In this document: positions 35,205-47,667 of the stretch, one piece after another
How positions within the stretch are numbered: position 1 is the first letter of the stretch
Layout: each line of letters opens with the position of its first letter
From: Callipepla californica brunnescens
Taxonomy: Eukaryota > Chordata > Aves > Galliformes > Odontophoridae
DNA length: 64,000 nt
Direction: 5' to 3'
Assembly: GCA_023055505.1 (NCBI GenBank)
Contig: JALIRH010000018.1
Coordinates: 11,826,146-11,890,145 of the forward strand
The notes under the pieces: model-generated
The model's input: the letters and a program-made list of their open reading frames with translations, nothing else
Told to the model about the DNA's origin: nothing
The model's database searches: none
Position numbers and translations under genes: made by a program

Positions 35205-35301
35205 AAGGATTTCAGAACCCTGTCCAGGACCAGCTTGGACATGTTCGGACATGTTCATCAGCAAACTTTGAGGCAATGGTATAATAATAGTCTCTTACAC
35301 A

Positions 35302-35420
35302 CATCCCTGGGGATGTGTGAATGTGGCATGGTTTAGCAGTGAGACTCAGTAGGCAAGTTTTATGTTGGGACTTGATCATCTTGAAGGTATTTTCCAATCT
35401 AGATGACTCCATGATACAAC
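35302..35420 (+). mobile_element. CR1 LINE 3' end, plus
   Basis: CATCCCTGGGGATGTGTGAA, TGTGGCATGGTTTAGCAGTGAGACTCAG, GGGACTTGATCATCTTGAAGGTATTTTCCAATCTAGATGACTCCATGAT is the sense 3' end of CR1 with a decayed octamer tail. Confidence 0.88.
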
Positions 35421-36639
35421 TGCTTCAAGCATAGAGGTCTCAGGGCTCCAGTTTTAAATTGTGGATGGTATTTTTTCCACTGTCTTTCTCTTTCAGATAT
35501 ATTTTAGCTCTCTCTGGGCCTCAAAATTTTGCTCTGGTGGCAAAGCTGAGAAATTTGACTGTTTATATGCAGAAGAAACCAAATTATCTTCTCAAACATA
35601 AGAATCGAAACATAATCTTTTTGCTCAGGAAAGAAATAATGTTCTGGAGATTTGTGTTCACATAATGGCTTCTAGATAAGTACAGAAACAAAATATGAAA
35701 TATTCCTGTTTATTTATCTACTCCCTGGTGTTTTTCATATGTCTAATTAAAATCATACCTCCTCCAATAAACAGCCTCATCTTGTTATCTTAACAGTTCT
35801 TTGCCCATGTAGATAAGTATATTTCTTTGTTTATTACGTACTTATAATCTGGATTTTTATGATGACTGACAAGGCAGAGGAGAAAGACTATGTAAATATG
35901 TTCATCTCAAAGAGAAATCTTAATAAAGGAACTTATCGCAATGAATTTTTATGTGCTGGTTTATTTTCTAAAAGAAAAATTATATATTAGAAAGTGACAT
36001 GGAAAATTACCCATTTCCAAATAAATTATTTCTGGACACTTTGTTTTTTTTATAACTTTATGACATGTATTTTCAGATATATTGTTAATTTACAGAGATT
36101 TTCTCTTTTAATTATGTATTACAATATAGTAAAGCCCTGTAAAAGCCAGTTCATAGGAAAAAAGCCAGGTTCCATGCAGTTGGAGAGGTTTCACTCAAGT
36201 GAGGCGTAGAATCTATTTAGAGATCTCTTCCTTTGAATAGCTCTTCTGAATTTATACTTGGACAGGACTCTAGAGAAAAAAAATCAATCCAGTAAAATAA
36301 TAAGTTCTTCCTGAGGAAAACCTCGAAAGGATAGGCACCATTGAAAATTCAGAGATATTAAGCTAACAGCGCTGTGGCTTCAGCATTAGACTCTCACAGA
36401 GAACATAAAAGGGTGAGAAAACATGTAATTCACTTGCTTAAATAGCCTTTGTAATGTCAGTATATTTGAATAGATATGTATAAAAATGACATAAGTAGTT
36501 CAAGAAACTAGACACAATTGCAAGTGTATTCTACTCCTCAGTGTCTGTTTCTGAGATGCAGTAGCACCTCAGGTGAGAAGACAGTTCTTACAATCTGTAC
36601 TTCATAAAGATTCAAAATGTAAATAGGAAAATTTTTCCT
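35421..36639. other. Non-coding stretch, no recognised element
   Basis: AT-rich, with no transposon or coding match. A 68-codon and a 71-codon frame show nothing recognisable. Confidence 0.5.
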
Positions 36640-36718
36640 CCAGCTAAAGGAGGTGTTGCAATCTCGGGCTTCAGCCACCCTAGTGTTGCTCACCAACACT
36701 TGTTAATCCATTGATGAC

Positions 36719-36913
36719 ATGAGGTTTGGAGACTGTCTGGGCTGTACTGACTGTGTAATGATGGAGTTCAAACTCTTCAGGGATATTAGACAGGCAAAGT
36801 GTAAATTCAAATTACTTAATTTTAGAAAAGCCAATTTCCAGCTCTTCAGGATGTTCATCAGCACAACTCCCTGGGAAACTGTCCATAAGGACAAGGGAGT
36901 CGGACAGAGCTGA
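36719..36913 (+). pseudogene. CR1 ORF2 remnant, endonuclease C-terminus to linker
   Basis: A 64-codon open stretch. The segment beginning GCTDCVMMEFKLFRDIRQAK, then the FRKANFQLFR and TPWETV blocks, follows the CR1 ORF2 pattern after the endonuclease (the CSDHxxVEF-type strand, then a basic linker). The active-site histidine region is altered (TDCV instead of SDH-type). Stops close it on both sides. Confidence 0.75.
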
Positions 36914-37528
36914 CAGATCTTCAGGGAAGCTTTCCTTAGGCACATGGTGCCTTCCTCTGTTGCAGGAAGTCAGGAAAGGAAGGCAAGAGACCAACATGGC
37001 TGAACCGAGATATGCTGGCCAAACAGGAGAGCAAGAAGAAAATGGGTAGGCATTGGAAAAAGGGACAAGTACCCTGGAAGGATTATGTGGACTACAGGGA
37101 TGCTGATCTGTGTAGGAAAAGGGTCATGAAAGCCATGGACAAACTTGAACTGGACTAGGTGAGGGGTGAAAAAAAGAACAAGAAAGGCTTTTACAAGTAT
37201 ATCAACTAAAAAAGGAAAGTCCAAGAGGGTATCTCCCCATTTCTGTGAGCAATACAGGCAAGTTAATAACAACAGACAAGGAGAATATAGAATTACTCGT
37301 CAGTGTTTTAGTCTCAGTCTTCACTAGCAAGTGTTCTTCACAAAGCACTCAAGTGGATGGCTAAGAAGGTGGCAACTAGAGAAACAACACCCCTCCTGCT
37401 ATAAGCTGGAGGGTGAAAGGGTTAAGCAGAGACACACTGAAAATGACTTGGGGATACTGATGTACAGCATCTAAACAGGAATTAGCAATGTTCCCTCACA
37501 ACCCAGAAAGATCAGCAGGTCAAGGAAG

Positions 37529-37951
37529 ATGATTCTGCCCCTCTTCTCTGAGCTGCTGAGACCTCATATTAAGTATTACATTCAGATGTGGAATCCTGAG
37601 TACAGAAGAGACACAGACCTTCTGGAGAGCGTCCAAAGAAAGGCCACAAAATCATTCAGTGGATGGAATATCTCTTCTACGAGGCTGAGAAAGATGGAGC
37701 TGTTTAGCCTGGAGAAGAAGAGGCTCCAGAGAGGCCTGATAACTGCCTACAAGGAAGAAGAGGACAGATTATTTATTAAGGTCTGTTCTGATAGAATACT
37801 AGTAAAGAGCTTCAAACTAGAACAAGAGAAATTTAGGTTGGACATAAGGAAAAAGTTTTTTCACAGTAAGGGAAGTGAAGTATCGAAACAGGTTGCCTGG
37901 CGATGCAGTGGATGGTCCATCCTTGGTGAAGCTGGGTGGGGCTCTGAGTAG
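37529..37951 (+). pseudogene. CR1 ORF2 remnant, C-terminal domain
   Basis: A 140-codon open frame within the CR1. LFSELLRPHIKYYIQMWNPE, then YRRDTDLLESVQRKATK, then LFSLEKKRLQRGLI matches the conserved C-terminal part of CR1 ORF2 after the reverse transcriptase. The last third runs into what is normally 3' untranslated sequence. It is the longest in-frame LINE piece in the window, but its upstream polymerase is deleted, so no functional product is expected. Confidence 0.82.
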
Positions 37952-38035
37952 TGTGATCTAGCTGTACATGTCCCTGTTTATTTCAAGGGACCTTTAGAGG
38001 TCCCTTCAAATTCAAATAATTCTATTCTACAATTA

Positions 38036-41000
38036 TTACTTTTTAGGGTACCATATTACAAATATATGATAAGGTCTAAGTTACTGTCCAGACTGATTGC
38101 AAATTGATGTAATATTCATGAAGATTATAGCTGTTAAGAAAAGAAACCTGCATAAGTAGTGTTAAGTAGTGTTTAATACAATTACATACTGAAGAGAATA
38201 TGTACACTTACAAATAGATGCTGTCATAAAGCTAATATTCTCCTAGATCTGGAATTGTTGTATTACTATATAAAGTAAAAAAACAGTATAAAAGAAAAGT
38301 CGAAAGAAGTAGTGAATCTAGTAATCACAATTAATAAATAGAAGTTGTCAAGGAGTTTTAAGGGGGACATCTGAAAATCAAAGCAATAATTATAAAAAAC
38401 AAGCAAACAAACAAAAAACTACTGAGAAACTATATAAAAATAAATTAAATACTGTTACTGAAAAGGTGTATCTTTCATAGTAAAAAGTCAGTCCAAGTAA
38501 AACACGTCAGTATGAATACAAAGTACTACTCTTCTCTTAGATTTGCCTCTAAGCTGTTCAGTCTTAATTTTGCCATTTCACGTGGTTAAAATCACTAAAA
38601 AAAAGAAAATAAATAATCCATGTTTGCACATCTGGACTATATCTTATAGCAGCTCTATGTTTTTTAAATCTGCATTGCTGCTGCAGACTTCAGTGTAGAC
38701 AAGTTTCACAGAAGAGCCTCAAGGTTCTTCTTATCAGCATAGCTTTCTACCCCCTCAGAGGTTTTCAGACTTTAAAATGTTCAAAGTTGTAAAGAATGTA
38801 ACAGTATGCAATATAAGGAATCAGAAATCAGAAAACAGTTTGAAGCATATATTGTACTACACCAAGGAATTTGGGTTATAATCTGCTTGTCAAATTGGTT
38901 TTACAACAAATTAATTTTGTAATAGAAATGGAAGCCAAATGGAAATATATTTCCAAACTTTAATTCTATTATTTTCTACTTCCTAGCATATTATGCATAT
39001 ATTTGCATGATTCCTGTATTTGCACAATATTGCATGGAAATAAAATCTTTGTCTAAACCCACTCTATAGTTAAAACTAGCTTTTCAGGTGCAAACGTTAA
39101 CCACAAATTCATATTCATTACCTGCTTTTCCACCACTCAGGTAAACCCCGTGCAGTGCACTCCCCCTCTTCCAGCGGATGATTTTACATAAATTCATTCT
39201 GCTGAACAAACCATCTCTCCCTTTCTTTCCTCATTCCATCTTCCAAATTCTACACAGCTCACATCATCAGCATTTCTTTTGTCTCTTTCTAGGTTTTCAT
39301 GTGCCTTTCATGGATATCATGAAAGTACTCACACTGGTCATTCAAAGATGTTCAGTAAATTGCTCAGCCAGATGCTGAGGTGCCAAAGCAAAACCAAAAC
39401 TCACACAAAACTTTTGTGCCCACTTCCTTCCTGGTGGAATTTCTCCCTTTTGCTGCCACGGGGATCCCTTTCTGCAGATTCTGTGAAGGATTTTTGGAAG
39501 AATTTCAATTATTTGACCCACTGGCCGTAAATTCCAATTTCCTGCTGCCTTAAGCTCAGCTCCTCAGGGACCAGAGGAGAGTACTGAAAGGACCTACATG
39601 CAGGAAATGAACTCTACATGACTGGGTCACTCTGGATCTAGATCTGAACATGAAAGCAAATAAGACAGACTAGATATCACAGCACTGTCCACAAGCATCA
39701 GAGTAGAAAAGAGACATTCATGAAAAATAAAGAACATCTATTGACAGACGGAAGTAATTACATTTTGTCCAGGTACACTTATCGCAGAGAAACATCTCAA
39801 GTGTAGAAAGAGGGTCCACTTGCTTACTAGAGCTGTTTGAATTCTTAGGACAAATACTGACTAAATCATGGCCATCCAGGCATCGCTAGGGAAGGTTATC
39901 AAAAACCAAGTGAAAAAAGTACAGAAGCAGCACTTTGCATCTGAGAAATAACACTACACTAAAAAAATCTAACAGATATATATATAGCAGTAAAATAATG
40001 AGATCTTCTGGGAATATTCCTTCACAAAAATGGAACTGGTCAGTCCTCTAACACATTTTTCTCCACTATGTCTTGGGACTGAAATACATAGTTTTGATGA
40101 TGACATCATTCTGGGTATGTTTTTTCAGCTGTTTATCAAATAAATTTTTGTAAATGAAGTCTCCAGTTGATACTTGGTAACTGAACAATAAATAAGTACT
40201 AAATATTAGTCAGGATCAAGTCATTTTATTATAAGCACTATTTACAGCACAAACATATAATTAAACAAATAAATATTAGATTTAGAGATTGGAACTAGTC
40301 TTTTTACCTATATTGTAGATTTTGTGTTCTGTAATTTCCACAATATCAAACACATTTGTAGAAGACTATAAGGTTCAAAAACACATCATAACAATTGGAA
40401 AATAAAAAATCTAAAATTGTAAAAGTTGTATAAATAGCACAGTCCTACATCATTTAAGTAATCTTTAACTGACAGTTGTGAACAAACAGCTAAACATCTT
40501 GACTGAATATTTGTTTTATTGTTTTATTTAAGGATGTAGATTGACTGCTACTGCCTCATGCCCTGTAGAAAAAAATTAAGCTACCCTAGATGGTAACAGT
40601 GATTACAAATGCCAGCGCTTAGTCAGCTTTATTACCCTCCCTTTTCTATTTATCCCTTATTCAGAAAACAAATTTGAAAATCAGTTAGAGATAATGCTAA
40701 AAATGAAAATGAAATTGTTAATTAAAATTTCAGAAAAAAACTCTACAGAATGTCAACCAATACCTTGGCACAGTTTGGTTTCAGCTCTTTAAGAAATCAA
40801 GTTATTCTTCAGTCATTTCTAGAGACATAAAAGTTCTCCATTTTGATGTGCAAAGATTTCATTGTTTACATCTTTTGATCCTATTTAAAATATTCTTTTG
40901 TTATTGTATTTTATCAGAAAAGCCATAACAAGGCTGAAGAAATTTACATCTCCTCACCAAAGCAGTAGAGAGACATGCCCGACTCCAAGTTGTTTTCTAA

Positions 41001-44000
41001 TCACACAGATAGTACCCCTAATATACCATGTGAGGAAAGGAACTAGAAAAAAGGAAGATTATATTATTATTATTTTGTTCTAAAATTTAGTATATCATCT
41101 GTCACTTACTGAGATTAAATCACTTGTTAGCTAAGGTGCAAATGAAATTAAATGCTATGACATTGAACATCACCACATTCAATGTTATTTTAATCAATTC
41201 CAGAGATTTCTGTTCAAAACTATAAAATATTTTTGCATTCTTCTTCATAAAGTTTTTTGTAGATTTTTTTTAACATTAGAATATCACATGTTCCCATTCT
41301 CGCATATCCTTCTCGCAGTTTGAGTTGGTACATACACCTGATTTCAGTTTCAATTTCTAGGTTAAAATAATTTCTGTCAGGGTAGCTAGGACCATTTGTA
41401 AACAGCTGTTCCCAGTTCTTGTAGTTTTAAATCATTCCCCAGAACAGTGCAAATTTTCATTAGTTTCTACAAAATTGAATAGTTTTCACAATAAGGACAG
41501 AATTCAGTGATGAGTATAGACATTTAGACACTTATCCTCTGTTAGCAAGAAAATAGCAACTTTCCTCCCATTTCCTCCTCACATATTTGCTGGTAACAAA
41601 TAGCGAATATCAAAACATGTCCTCATTCTTTGTGATCTGCTCCAACTCTTGAGGAGGAGATAGTAGACACTGGAGAATTTTCCAAAATCTCAAGCCCTTA
41701 GTGATATATGGCAAGAATGGGAGAAAAGGAAATGGAGAGAAAGGTTCTTGGAGGATATGGATTAATTTGGCCTAATTATGTTAAAGATTTGGAAAAGAAT
41801 TTATGATAAATAGTTGTGAAGATGTAGTGACAGTGGTAGGTTTTGATGAGTGTCTTCTGTATCATCCTCCAGATGGAGAACTTTGTATTATCAGGTATAA
41901 AACATGGCTATAATGCTGGAAGAAATATGATCCAGCATTTTTAGACATTTTGCAAAAAGTACTCTGAAAAAAAATTCTGTCTGTAAGGAAACAAGTGTTC
42001 AGTCCTTGTCATAGAGGCTGAGATTCACTGCCATTTCACAGACCATCTTTAAAGGTGCAGATAAGTTTAGTGTGAATATGAAAACAGAGCAACCTCTCAT
42101 TAGATGCACTGCAGTCTCATATCCTGTCTGACTGACACCATACAGATCTTTCTTCTTGAAGACTGTGGTGATCAAATTTGTTTCCAGGTTTGTGCACAAC
42201 AGAGGTATACTTGAGCATCTTAATTTTGGTTACTATGCTCGACTGAGCTATACCTTCAGTCACGTTTGTCAAGTGAATGAAACAGGAGAATGCTGCAATC
42301 TGTGGAAAGGCTTGTGCTTAAGTGGAGTCTTCACTAGTAATGGAAAAGTTCCTAATGAATCTGACCAGACAGCATAAAATCCAGATTATTTCCCTCTACA
42401 CCAACTGAACTGGAGGTATAAGGTACTTTAGTACTGACAGTGTTAGTCCACTGATTTGGTTCTTCAGTGTTTTACAGCAAGTTTAGTAAATCAATAAGTA
42501 ATGAATAAATATTTAAAATATTAATAATAAGAAGGAAGACCTCTTTCCTAATTTTCTCTGTCCCACCATTCTCTCTACAAGAGAACTCTCTTCCTCCTTT
42601 TGCGCACTTGGTTCTGGCTCTGTGCTGCCTCTGTGATGGAGCATTGTTTTGCAGAGTTGTGCATTTCCAAAAAGGATGCAGAATTTTTTTCTTTCTGTAT
42701 TATGTACTCTGACTCGTATTAAAATCTGTGTTGGACGATTCATTACAACCACTCATAATTCTAAAAGAATTCCAAGCTTCGCTTGAATTTACACTAAAAT
42801 TGTCAGTGGTCCCTTAGAATAAGTAAGGTAACTGGATGAAAAACTAAGGTACTGAACCACTTATACAGCAACTGATACTTAGTTGTTTGGGACATTATGC
42901 ACACTTATATATGTAGTTCTAATAAAATATGTTACAGGCAGAATAGGTGAGGTTTTATACTTACAATCTCATTTTCATTTATTTTAAGCTACATTGCATA
43001 CATAAAATGTTAAAATGTGTAGCAGCTCAACACTGTTTGAAAAATGATAGCTATTATTCATTCATGGTACTTAACAAGAGTCCTGAAGCTTTCTGTGTCA
43101 TATAACTGGAAAGCATTTTTCTGCTTCTTGATGAAAAAGAACAGAAATTACTGTCTTACAACTGAAATATCTTACAAACTGGATGTGTAGAACATGAAAT
43201 TTCCTTTGGCTAATATTTGCAATCAGGAAACCCAAGAGTGCTTTCAAGCACTTATGGTTCTACACATACCCTATCTGAATGTAACATCAGGAGAGTTCAT
43301 GCCAGATGACAGCTGTTAACCATACTTTCAGTTAGCATAGAAGAAGCTGAACATGTAGACAGTATTAAGGAAGAGAGAGTACTTCAGCTTCACATCCTAG
43401 AAAATAAGTATACACGTGGTCTTTGTCACAGGAGAATTGTTTCCATTTCCAGTTTTGTCAGCATGGCTTGACAAATTGTCATTGTATTATGGGCAACACC
43501 AAAGAAGCAGCAGGAGAATTAGACTACATTTTTAGGAACATAGAAACAATTAGAAGGGAGCTATTTTTCTGCAGAGTGCAATTGTATTTACCATATGACC
43601 AAATAAAATATTTATTCATTTATTTGTCGAGATTGTTTAACTGAGTGATAGATTTAACAGAGTTCGTCAAAGAACATTTTCTGAGCCTAACTTATGATCT
43701 TCCTAATGTGTTTTTACTTTTATTATTTCAGCGACGAACTATTGTCGCTTTTCCTCCTCAAACTGAGTGGAAGTTTAGTAACACTCCTTAGAAGCAGAAG
43801 CACTACTGAATTTGTAACTTAGCCAGTGATAACTAATATAGTGTTAAATTGTAGTATTAGGAAATTAGTTTTGAGGGTTTTGCTTGTTTTGGATTGTATA
43901 AATAATAAAAATTAAATACAGAATACAAGTCTTTAAAGAAAATTTCTATTTTGACGATGAACACTGTAAACTAAATAACATTAAAATGCCACAAATTTTA

Positions 44001-45261
44001 ATAAAAATGAATATCTCTTTTGTTCCGTATTTTGTTCGCAGCCATGTTCTGGGGAAAATATAAGAGTTATGTGATGAAATCTTTGTCATCAGTGGCTTAG
44101 GACTTTCTGTTCTATAGGCTCCATTTTTGTACTTGATGGTCTTTAGTGGCCTTTTCTTCCATGAATCTGCTTAATAGCTTATAAAATCAATTTAAATTAT
44201 TATCTTCCATAACATCCTGTGTTAATGTGTTCTGAACTATAATTAGAAATCGTGTAATAGAGTACTATATAAAGTGAATAAGGCTCTGTTTTTAGATTTC
44301 AGCATAGTAGGCAGATATTAGATGGAGTGGGCTGATGCCCACCCTTAAAGTGAAAGCTTAGTGCTGAGACCAGGTTGAAGAAACAGCAGCGGCCTCCCTT
44401 CTGTGACAGAAAGAAAATCTGAGATATTCACTTATTTAATCAAATAGTGGAAACTCTATAAGGGTAGATCTGATGTAGGTATCTGTTCATCTAAGCATGA
44501 GAGCGAAGAGTCACTAGAGAAAATATGGTAAATTCATCTTTAACAGGCTTTTGCATCGTGAGTTATCAAAGAACAAAATAAAAGAGCTGATTGCTTCTAT
44601 TTATTGATCAAAATCCACTTCTATGATCTGTAGAGCATCTTAATTTTTTTTTCTTTGTTTTTAATTAGGATGAAAAAACATTAAAAATAATCAGATGATC
44701 ATCAAAAGGGGTTACAGGTAAGAATGGAAATAATGAGGATCTATACTGCAATACATTGAAATCTAGGGACACAGCATGAAGGATTTTAACAGCACTTGCT
44801 TTTTCGTGTTCACAGACAATAGGGTTCTGGATGTTTTTCTTATCCATTCTAGATGTAACTGGTAATTTCAGAAGGTGTTTCTCTATCTTCGTCATCTATG
44901 GTTAGCCATCCAAAACTGCTAGTACTGAGCAATAGTTTCTGCCAAACTTGGCTGGAAAATCTCACAGGGATTTGCATTATGTGGCACAGTAATTAAAATA
45001 ATAGAGACTTAGATGGACAGAATTCAAATAAGAAAATTACAAGAGGCTTCCACTGGCAGATAATTTTTTGAAAGATAAAGTTATTTAAATTCTTAATCTT
45101 ATTGTTGCAATTAAAAAAAAAAACAGTTATCCAAGTGAAAGTAAGATCAAGATTTATTGTTTAAAGCAGCAAATAAATCATATTTTATGAGCTGCTTTTA
45201 TTCAATAAGAAATCAATGGAAAGATATTTTTAAAGTGTTGTGTAAGAAATATTTCATTTGC
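38036..45261. other. Longest stretch without recognised repeats (about 7.2 kb)
   Basis: AT-rich, with short simple runs (AAAC-type at 38398-38420, TTATTA at about 41060-41073). No CR1, LTR or mariner similarity was recognised. Two frames at 39178-39530 sit on a slightly GC-richer segment behind a pyrimidine tract ending in AG (39271-39292), but I recognise no protein. Frames elsewhere reach about 79 codons (42513-42752, reverse) without domains. If the window contains conserved host regulatory DNA or a non-coding exon, this is a natural place to look. Confidence 0.45.
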
Positions 45262-45500
45262 TCCCAGGGTGGATGCAGTGATGCGAGTGAGATCTTACTC
45301 ACATCCTTTGATCTGTTAGCTATACTTCTTTTAATGCAGTCCAGAATATGGTTGGTTTTCTGAGCTGCAAGCATACATTTCCAGATCAGGTTGAGCTTTT
45401 AATCCACCAATAACTCCTAAGTCTTTCTCTCAGGATTACTCTCTTCCTAAGCATCACCCACTCCTGTAGGTATGGGCATTATTGTCTGCATTCCTCTGCT
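45262..45500 (-). mobile_element. CR1 LINE internal fragment, minus
   Basis: Antisense CR1 ORF2 C-terminus: TTTTAATGCAGTCCAGAATA, TGGTTGGTTTTCTGAGCTGCAAGCATACATTTCCAGATCAGGTTGAGCTTTTAATCCACCAATAACTCCTAAGTC and CTCTCAGGATTACTCTC. Neither the CR1 3' end nor its 5' end is present. Confidence 0.82.
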
Positions 45501-46159
45501 GTCTTCTAACAATCACAGGTAAGTGAAATAAACTTAATTGTAATGGGCTTAACTATAGATGGATAATTTACATTTACAGTTTTAATATATATATTCTGAA
45601 AAAGAAATTTTAATTTTTAAAATATGTTTATATAATAGTTGTGCATGCAAAAGGAGAATAAACAGAAGAATATATGTGTAACCTTAGACAATACTCTATG
45701 ATTTCTAAATATGCAGTGTACAAAACTTTATTATTATTATTCTAGTTCTCAGGTATCAAAAAGAATTGGTTACTTTTTTTTTTTGTTATTATTTTCTTGA
45801 ATTCTGGTATCTCATTTCTGATTCAGTAAGTGAGTTATATAATATAATAATAAAAATAATAAATAACCAATGTCATTTTGGTTCTTGGATGTTAGACAAA
45901 ATGTTTAGATAACTGTTGTCTGTTGTTGAAAGTTAAGATTTGCATTTTTTTTTTGCTAATGTTCTTTGCTTTTAACTCAAGTAATACAACGTCTCATTAA
46001 ATCTAAATGTCAAGTAAAACATTTCAAGAGATTTAACTTAAACCGAACAAATGTTTCACTGTTCAGAACAGCGGGGAGATATGCAAAAACAGAAGGACTG
46101 TAAAAATGCTCCTCAAAAAATTAGAAGAATGAACTGATCATATATTTATTGCAATGTAT
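45501..46159. other. Non-coding stretch, no recognised element
   Basis: AT-rich spacer with T-rich and TTATTA runs near 45727-45795. Nothing else recognised. Confidence 0.5.
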
Positions 46160-47035
46160 GAAGTCACAGTTGTGGTGTGGTGGTGGACAGCTAAGCATCA
46201 CTACACTACTCTCTCTCTCTCACCTCAACATAACAGAGAGAAAAAAACATGATGAAAATAAAAAGCTCACAGGTTGAAATAAAAACAGGGAGATTATTCA
46301 CTAATTACCCAGATGGATAAAACATACAACTTAAGGAATATTAATGTAATTTATTACCTACCACTGACAAAATAGAGCAGTGAGAACTAAAAGCAAAATA
46401 AGAGCACCTTTCTTCCATCTGTCCTTTTCTACCTTCTCCTGATCAGAGCAGATAAACAAGGAATGAGAAATGGGGGTTAAAATCAGCCCATGATGCTTTG
46501 TCTCTGCTGTACTCTAGTCATCACCCTCTGCCTCTGCTTCACAGAGGGGTCTCTCCCATGGAGTACTGTCCTTCCTGAACTGACACTTGAGGGCTTTCCA
46601 AAAGCTGCAACTCTTCAAACACAGTTCCAAAATGGATCTGTACCACAGGGTCCACTCTTCAGGTGTATAGTGATCCTACAGGGCACCCACAGGTGGCAGA
46701 TCCCCCAGCCCAGCTGCCCCACTGTGGGCTCCTCTCCTTGGGCTTCAGCTCCAGCCTGGGGTGTTCCTGTGGGAGTATTTCTAGGCTGTGCCTCCTCCAG
46801 GCCTCATTCACTGCTGCTCTGTGAGCTCCTTTGGAGGATGGCCTGCTTTTCCACAGACCTCTCCTGGGCTGCAGAGAGCTGCTTCTCCAACCTGGAGCCC
46901 CTCCTATTCTTCTCCTGAACTGACCAGTATCAGCTGGACCCTTTCTCTCCCATTTCCCACTCTCTATACCAGATGCTGTTGTACAGCATTATTTCCCTCC
47001 TTAGTGTAGACATTACCATTTATTTGTTACTTAAT
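46160..47035 (-). mobile_element. LTR-D, near-complete, minus orientation
   Basis: Begins GTTGTGGTGTGGTGGTGGAC..AGCTAAGCATCACTAC, followed by a CT-rich block, AAAAAGCTCACAGGTTGAAA, ACAGGGAGATTATTCACTAATTACC and ATTTATTACCTACCACTGACAAAATAGAGCAGTGAGAAC. A GC-rich half then starts near 46480 (ATGATGCTTTGTCTCTGCTG) and runs to about 47020. The second half aligns with 55140-55640 (CACCCACAGGTGGCAG against TACCCACAGGTGGTAG; CCAGCCTGGGG against CCAGGCTGCCC; GCAGAGAGCTGCTTCTCCAACCTGGAGC against GCAGGGAGTTGCTGCTCCAGCCTGGAAC). This is a known GC-rich avian ERV LTR type. Forward frames of 142 and 73 codons here are antisense to the LTR and not genes. Confidence 0.65.
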
Positions 47036-47667
47036 TTTTTTATGCAGATGAGCTGAAGTAGATTTCACAGTGGAATTTAATTGCCATCATTTAGTGGGAA
47101 GCTGTAAGTACACAGAAATGAGCTGTCAGTAGCAGTCACTACTGGCAATATGACCAGGTCATGAAGGCAAGAGGAATGAGACCCTTGTTTCTACAGTCAA
47201 ACACTTTATCTGAGTCTTTAATTTTAAATTTAGGAGTATCCATTGCTTTTGATAATGTCAGAGTTCATTGCTTCTTCCATGACAACTGATGCAATTCTTA
47301 AGGTACAGATAAATGTTTCACTTAGAAGCAGAGAAGGGGAAAGGAGGAATTAGATAGGCTTTTCAGTTCTTTCTCTGCTCATTCCAACACCAGTTTTGCT
47401 AGAAGTGAGAATGTTTAAGACTGAATGAATGCAAAAGAAAGGAGTACCTTTCCTAACTAGAGAGTGATGATCATCCACAGCCAATGTATTTTAAACAAGA
47501 TACTGACAGTAAATTCAGTATATATTAAAATCAGTGCAGTCAGAAATCATGTTTCTGTGGTGTTTCATTTGTTCTTGTATTGATGCAGAAAACTTAAATT
47601 ATAGTTCTCACTTGTTTGTCATTACCTTCTGTATAGCCTCACTTCCAAAAAACTCCATTTTTGATCA
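47036..47667. other. Non-coding stretch, no recognised element
   Basis: No repeat or coding similarity recognised between the LTR and the following CR1. Confidence 0.5.

Larger units (their letters stand above)
36640..38035 (+). mobile_element. CR1 LINE, plus, with most of the reverse transcriptase deleted
   Basis: One of the two longest CR1s here. The left part (about 36690-37340) corresponds to the end of the endonuclease domain and the linker before the reverse transcriptase: GGGATATTAGACAGGCAAAG, CAGGAAGTCAGG, GGACTACAGGGATGC, AACAAGAAAGGCTTTTACAAG, then TTTTAGTCTCAGTCTTCACTAGC. The right part (about 37440-38035) corresponds to the ORF2 C-terminus and 3' region. The several hundred bases of reverse-transcriptase core expected between them are absent. 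The element ends near 38030 with a weak ATTCTATTCTAC tail. It is dead: no polymerase active site is present. Confidence 0.85.

Noticed and set aside
34759..35271. A 170-codon forward frame, the longest in the window
   Set aside because: It runs antisense through the CpG-dense LTR-E and past its end into flanking sequence. GC-rich DNA has few stops. There is no recognisable domain, and overlapping frames on the other strand are equally open.
39178..39530. Possible protein-coding exon
   Set aside because: Kept only as a low-interest finding: no homologue or domain recognised, two frames compete and codon use shows no bias.
46490..46918. A 142-codon forward frame starting MMLCLCCTLV, with a signal-peptide-like start
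   Set aside because: It lies antisense inside LTR-D, and the related copy at 55140-55640 does not keep the frame. The hydrophobic start is compositional.
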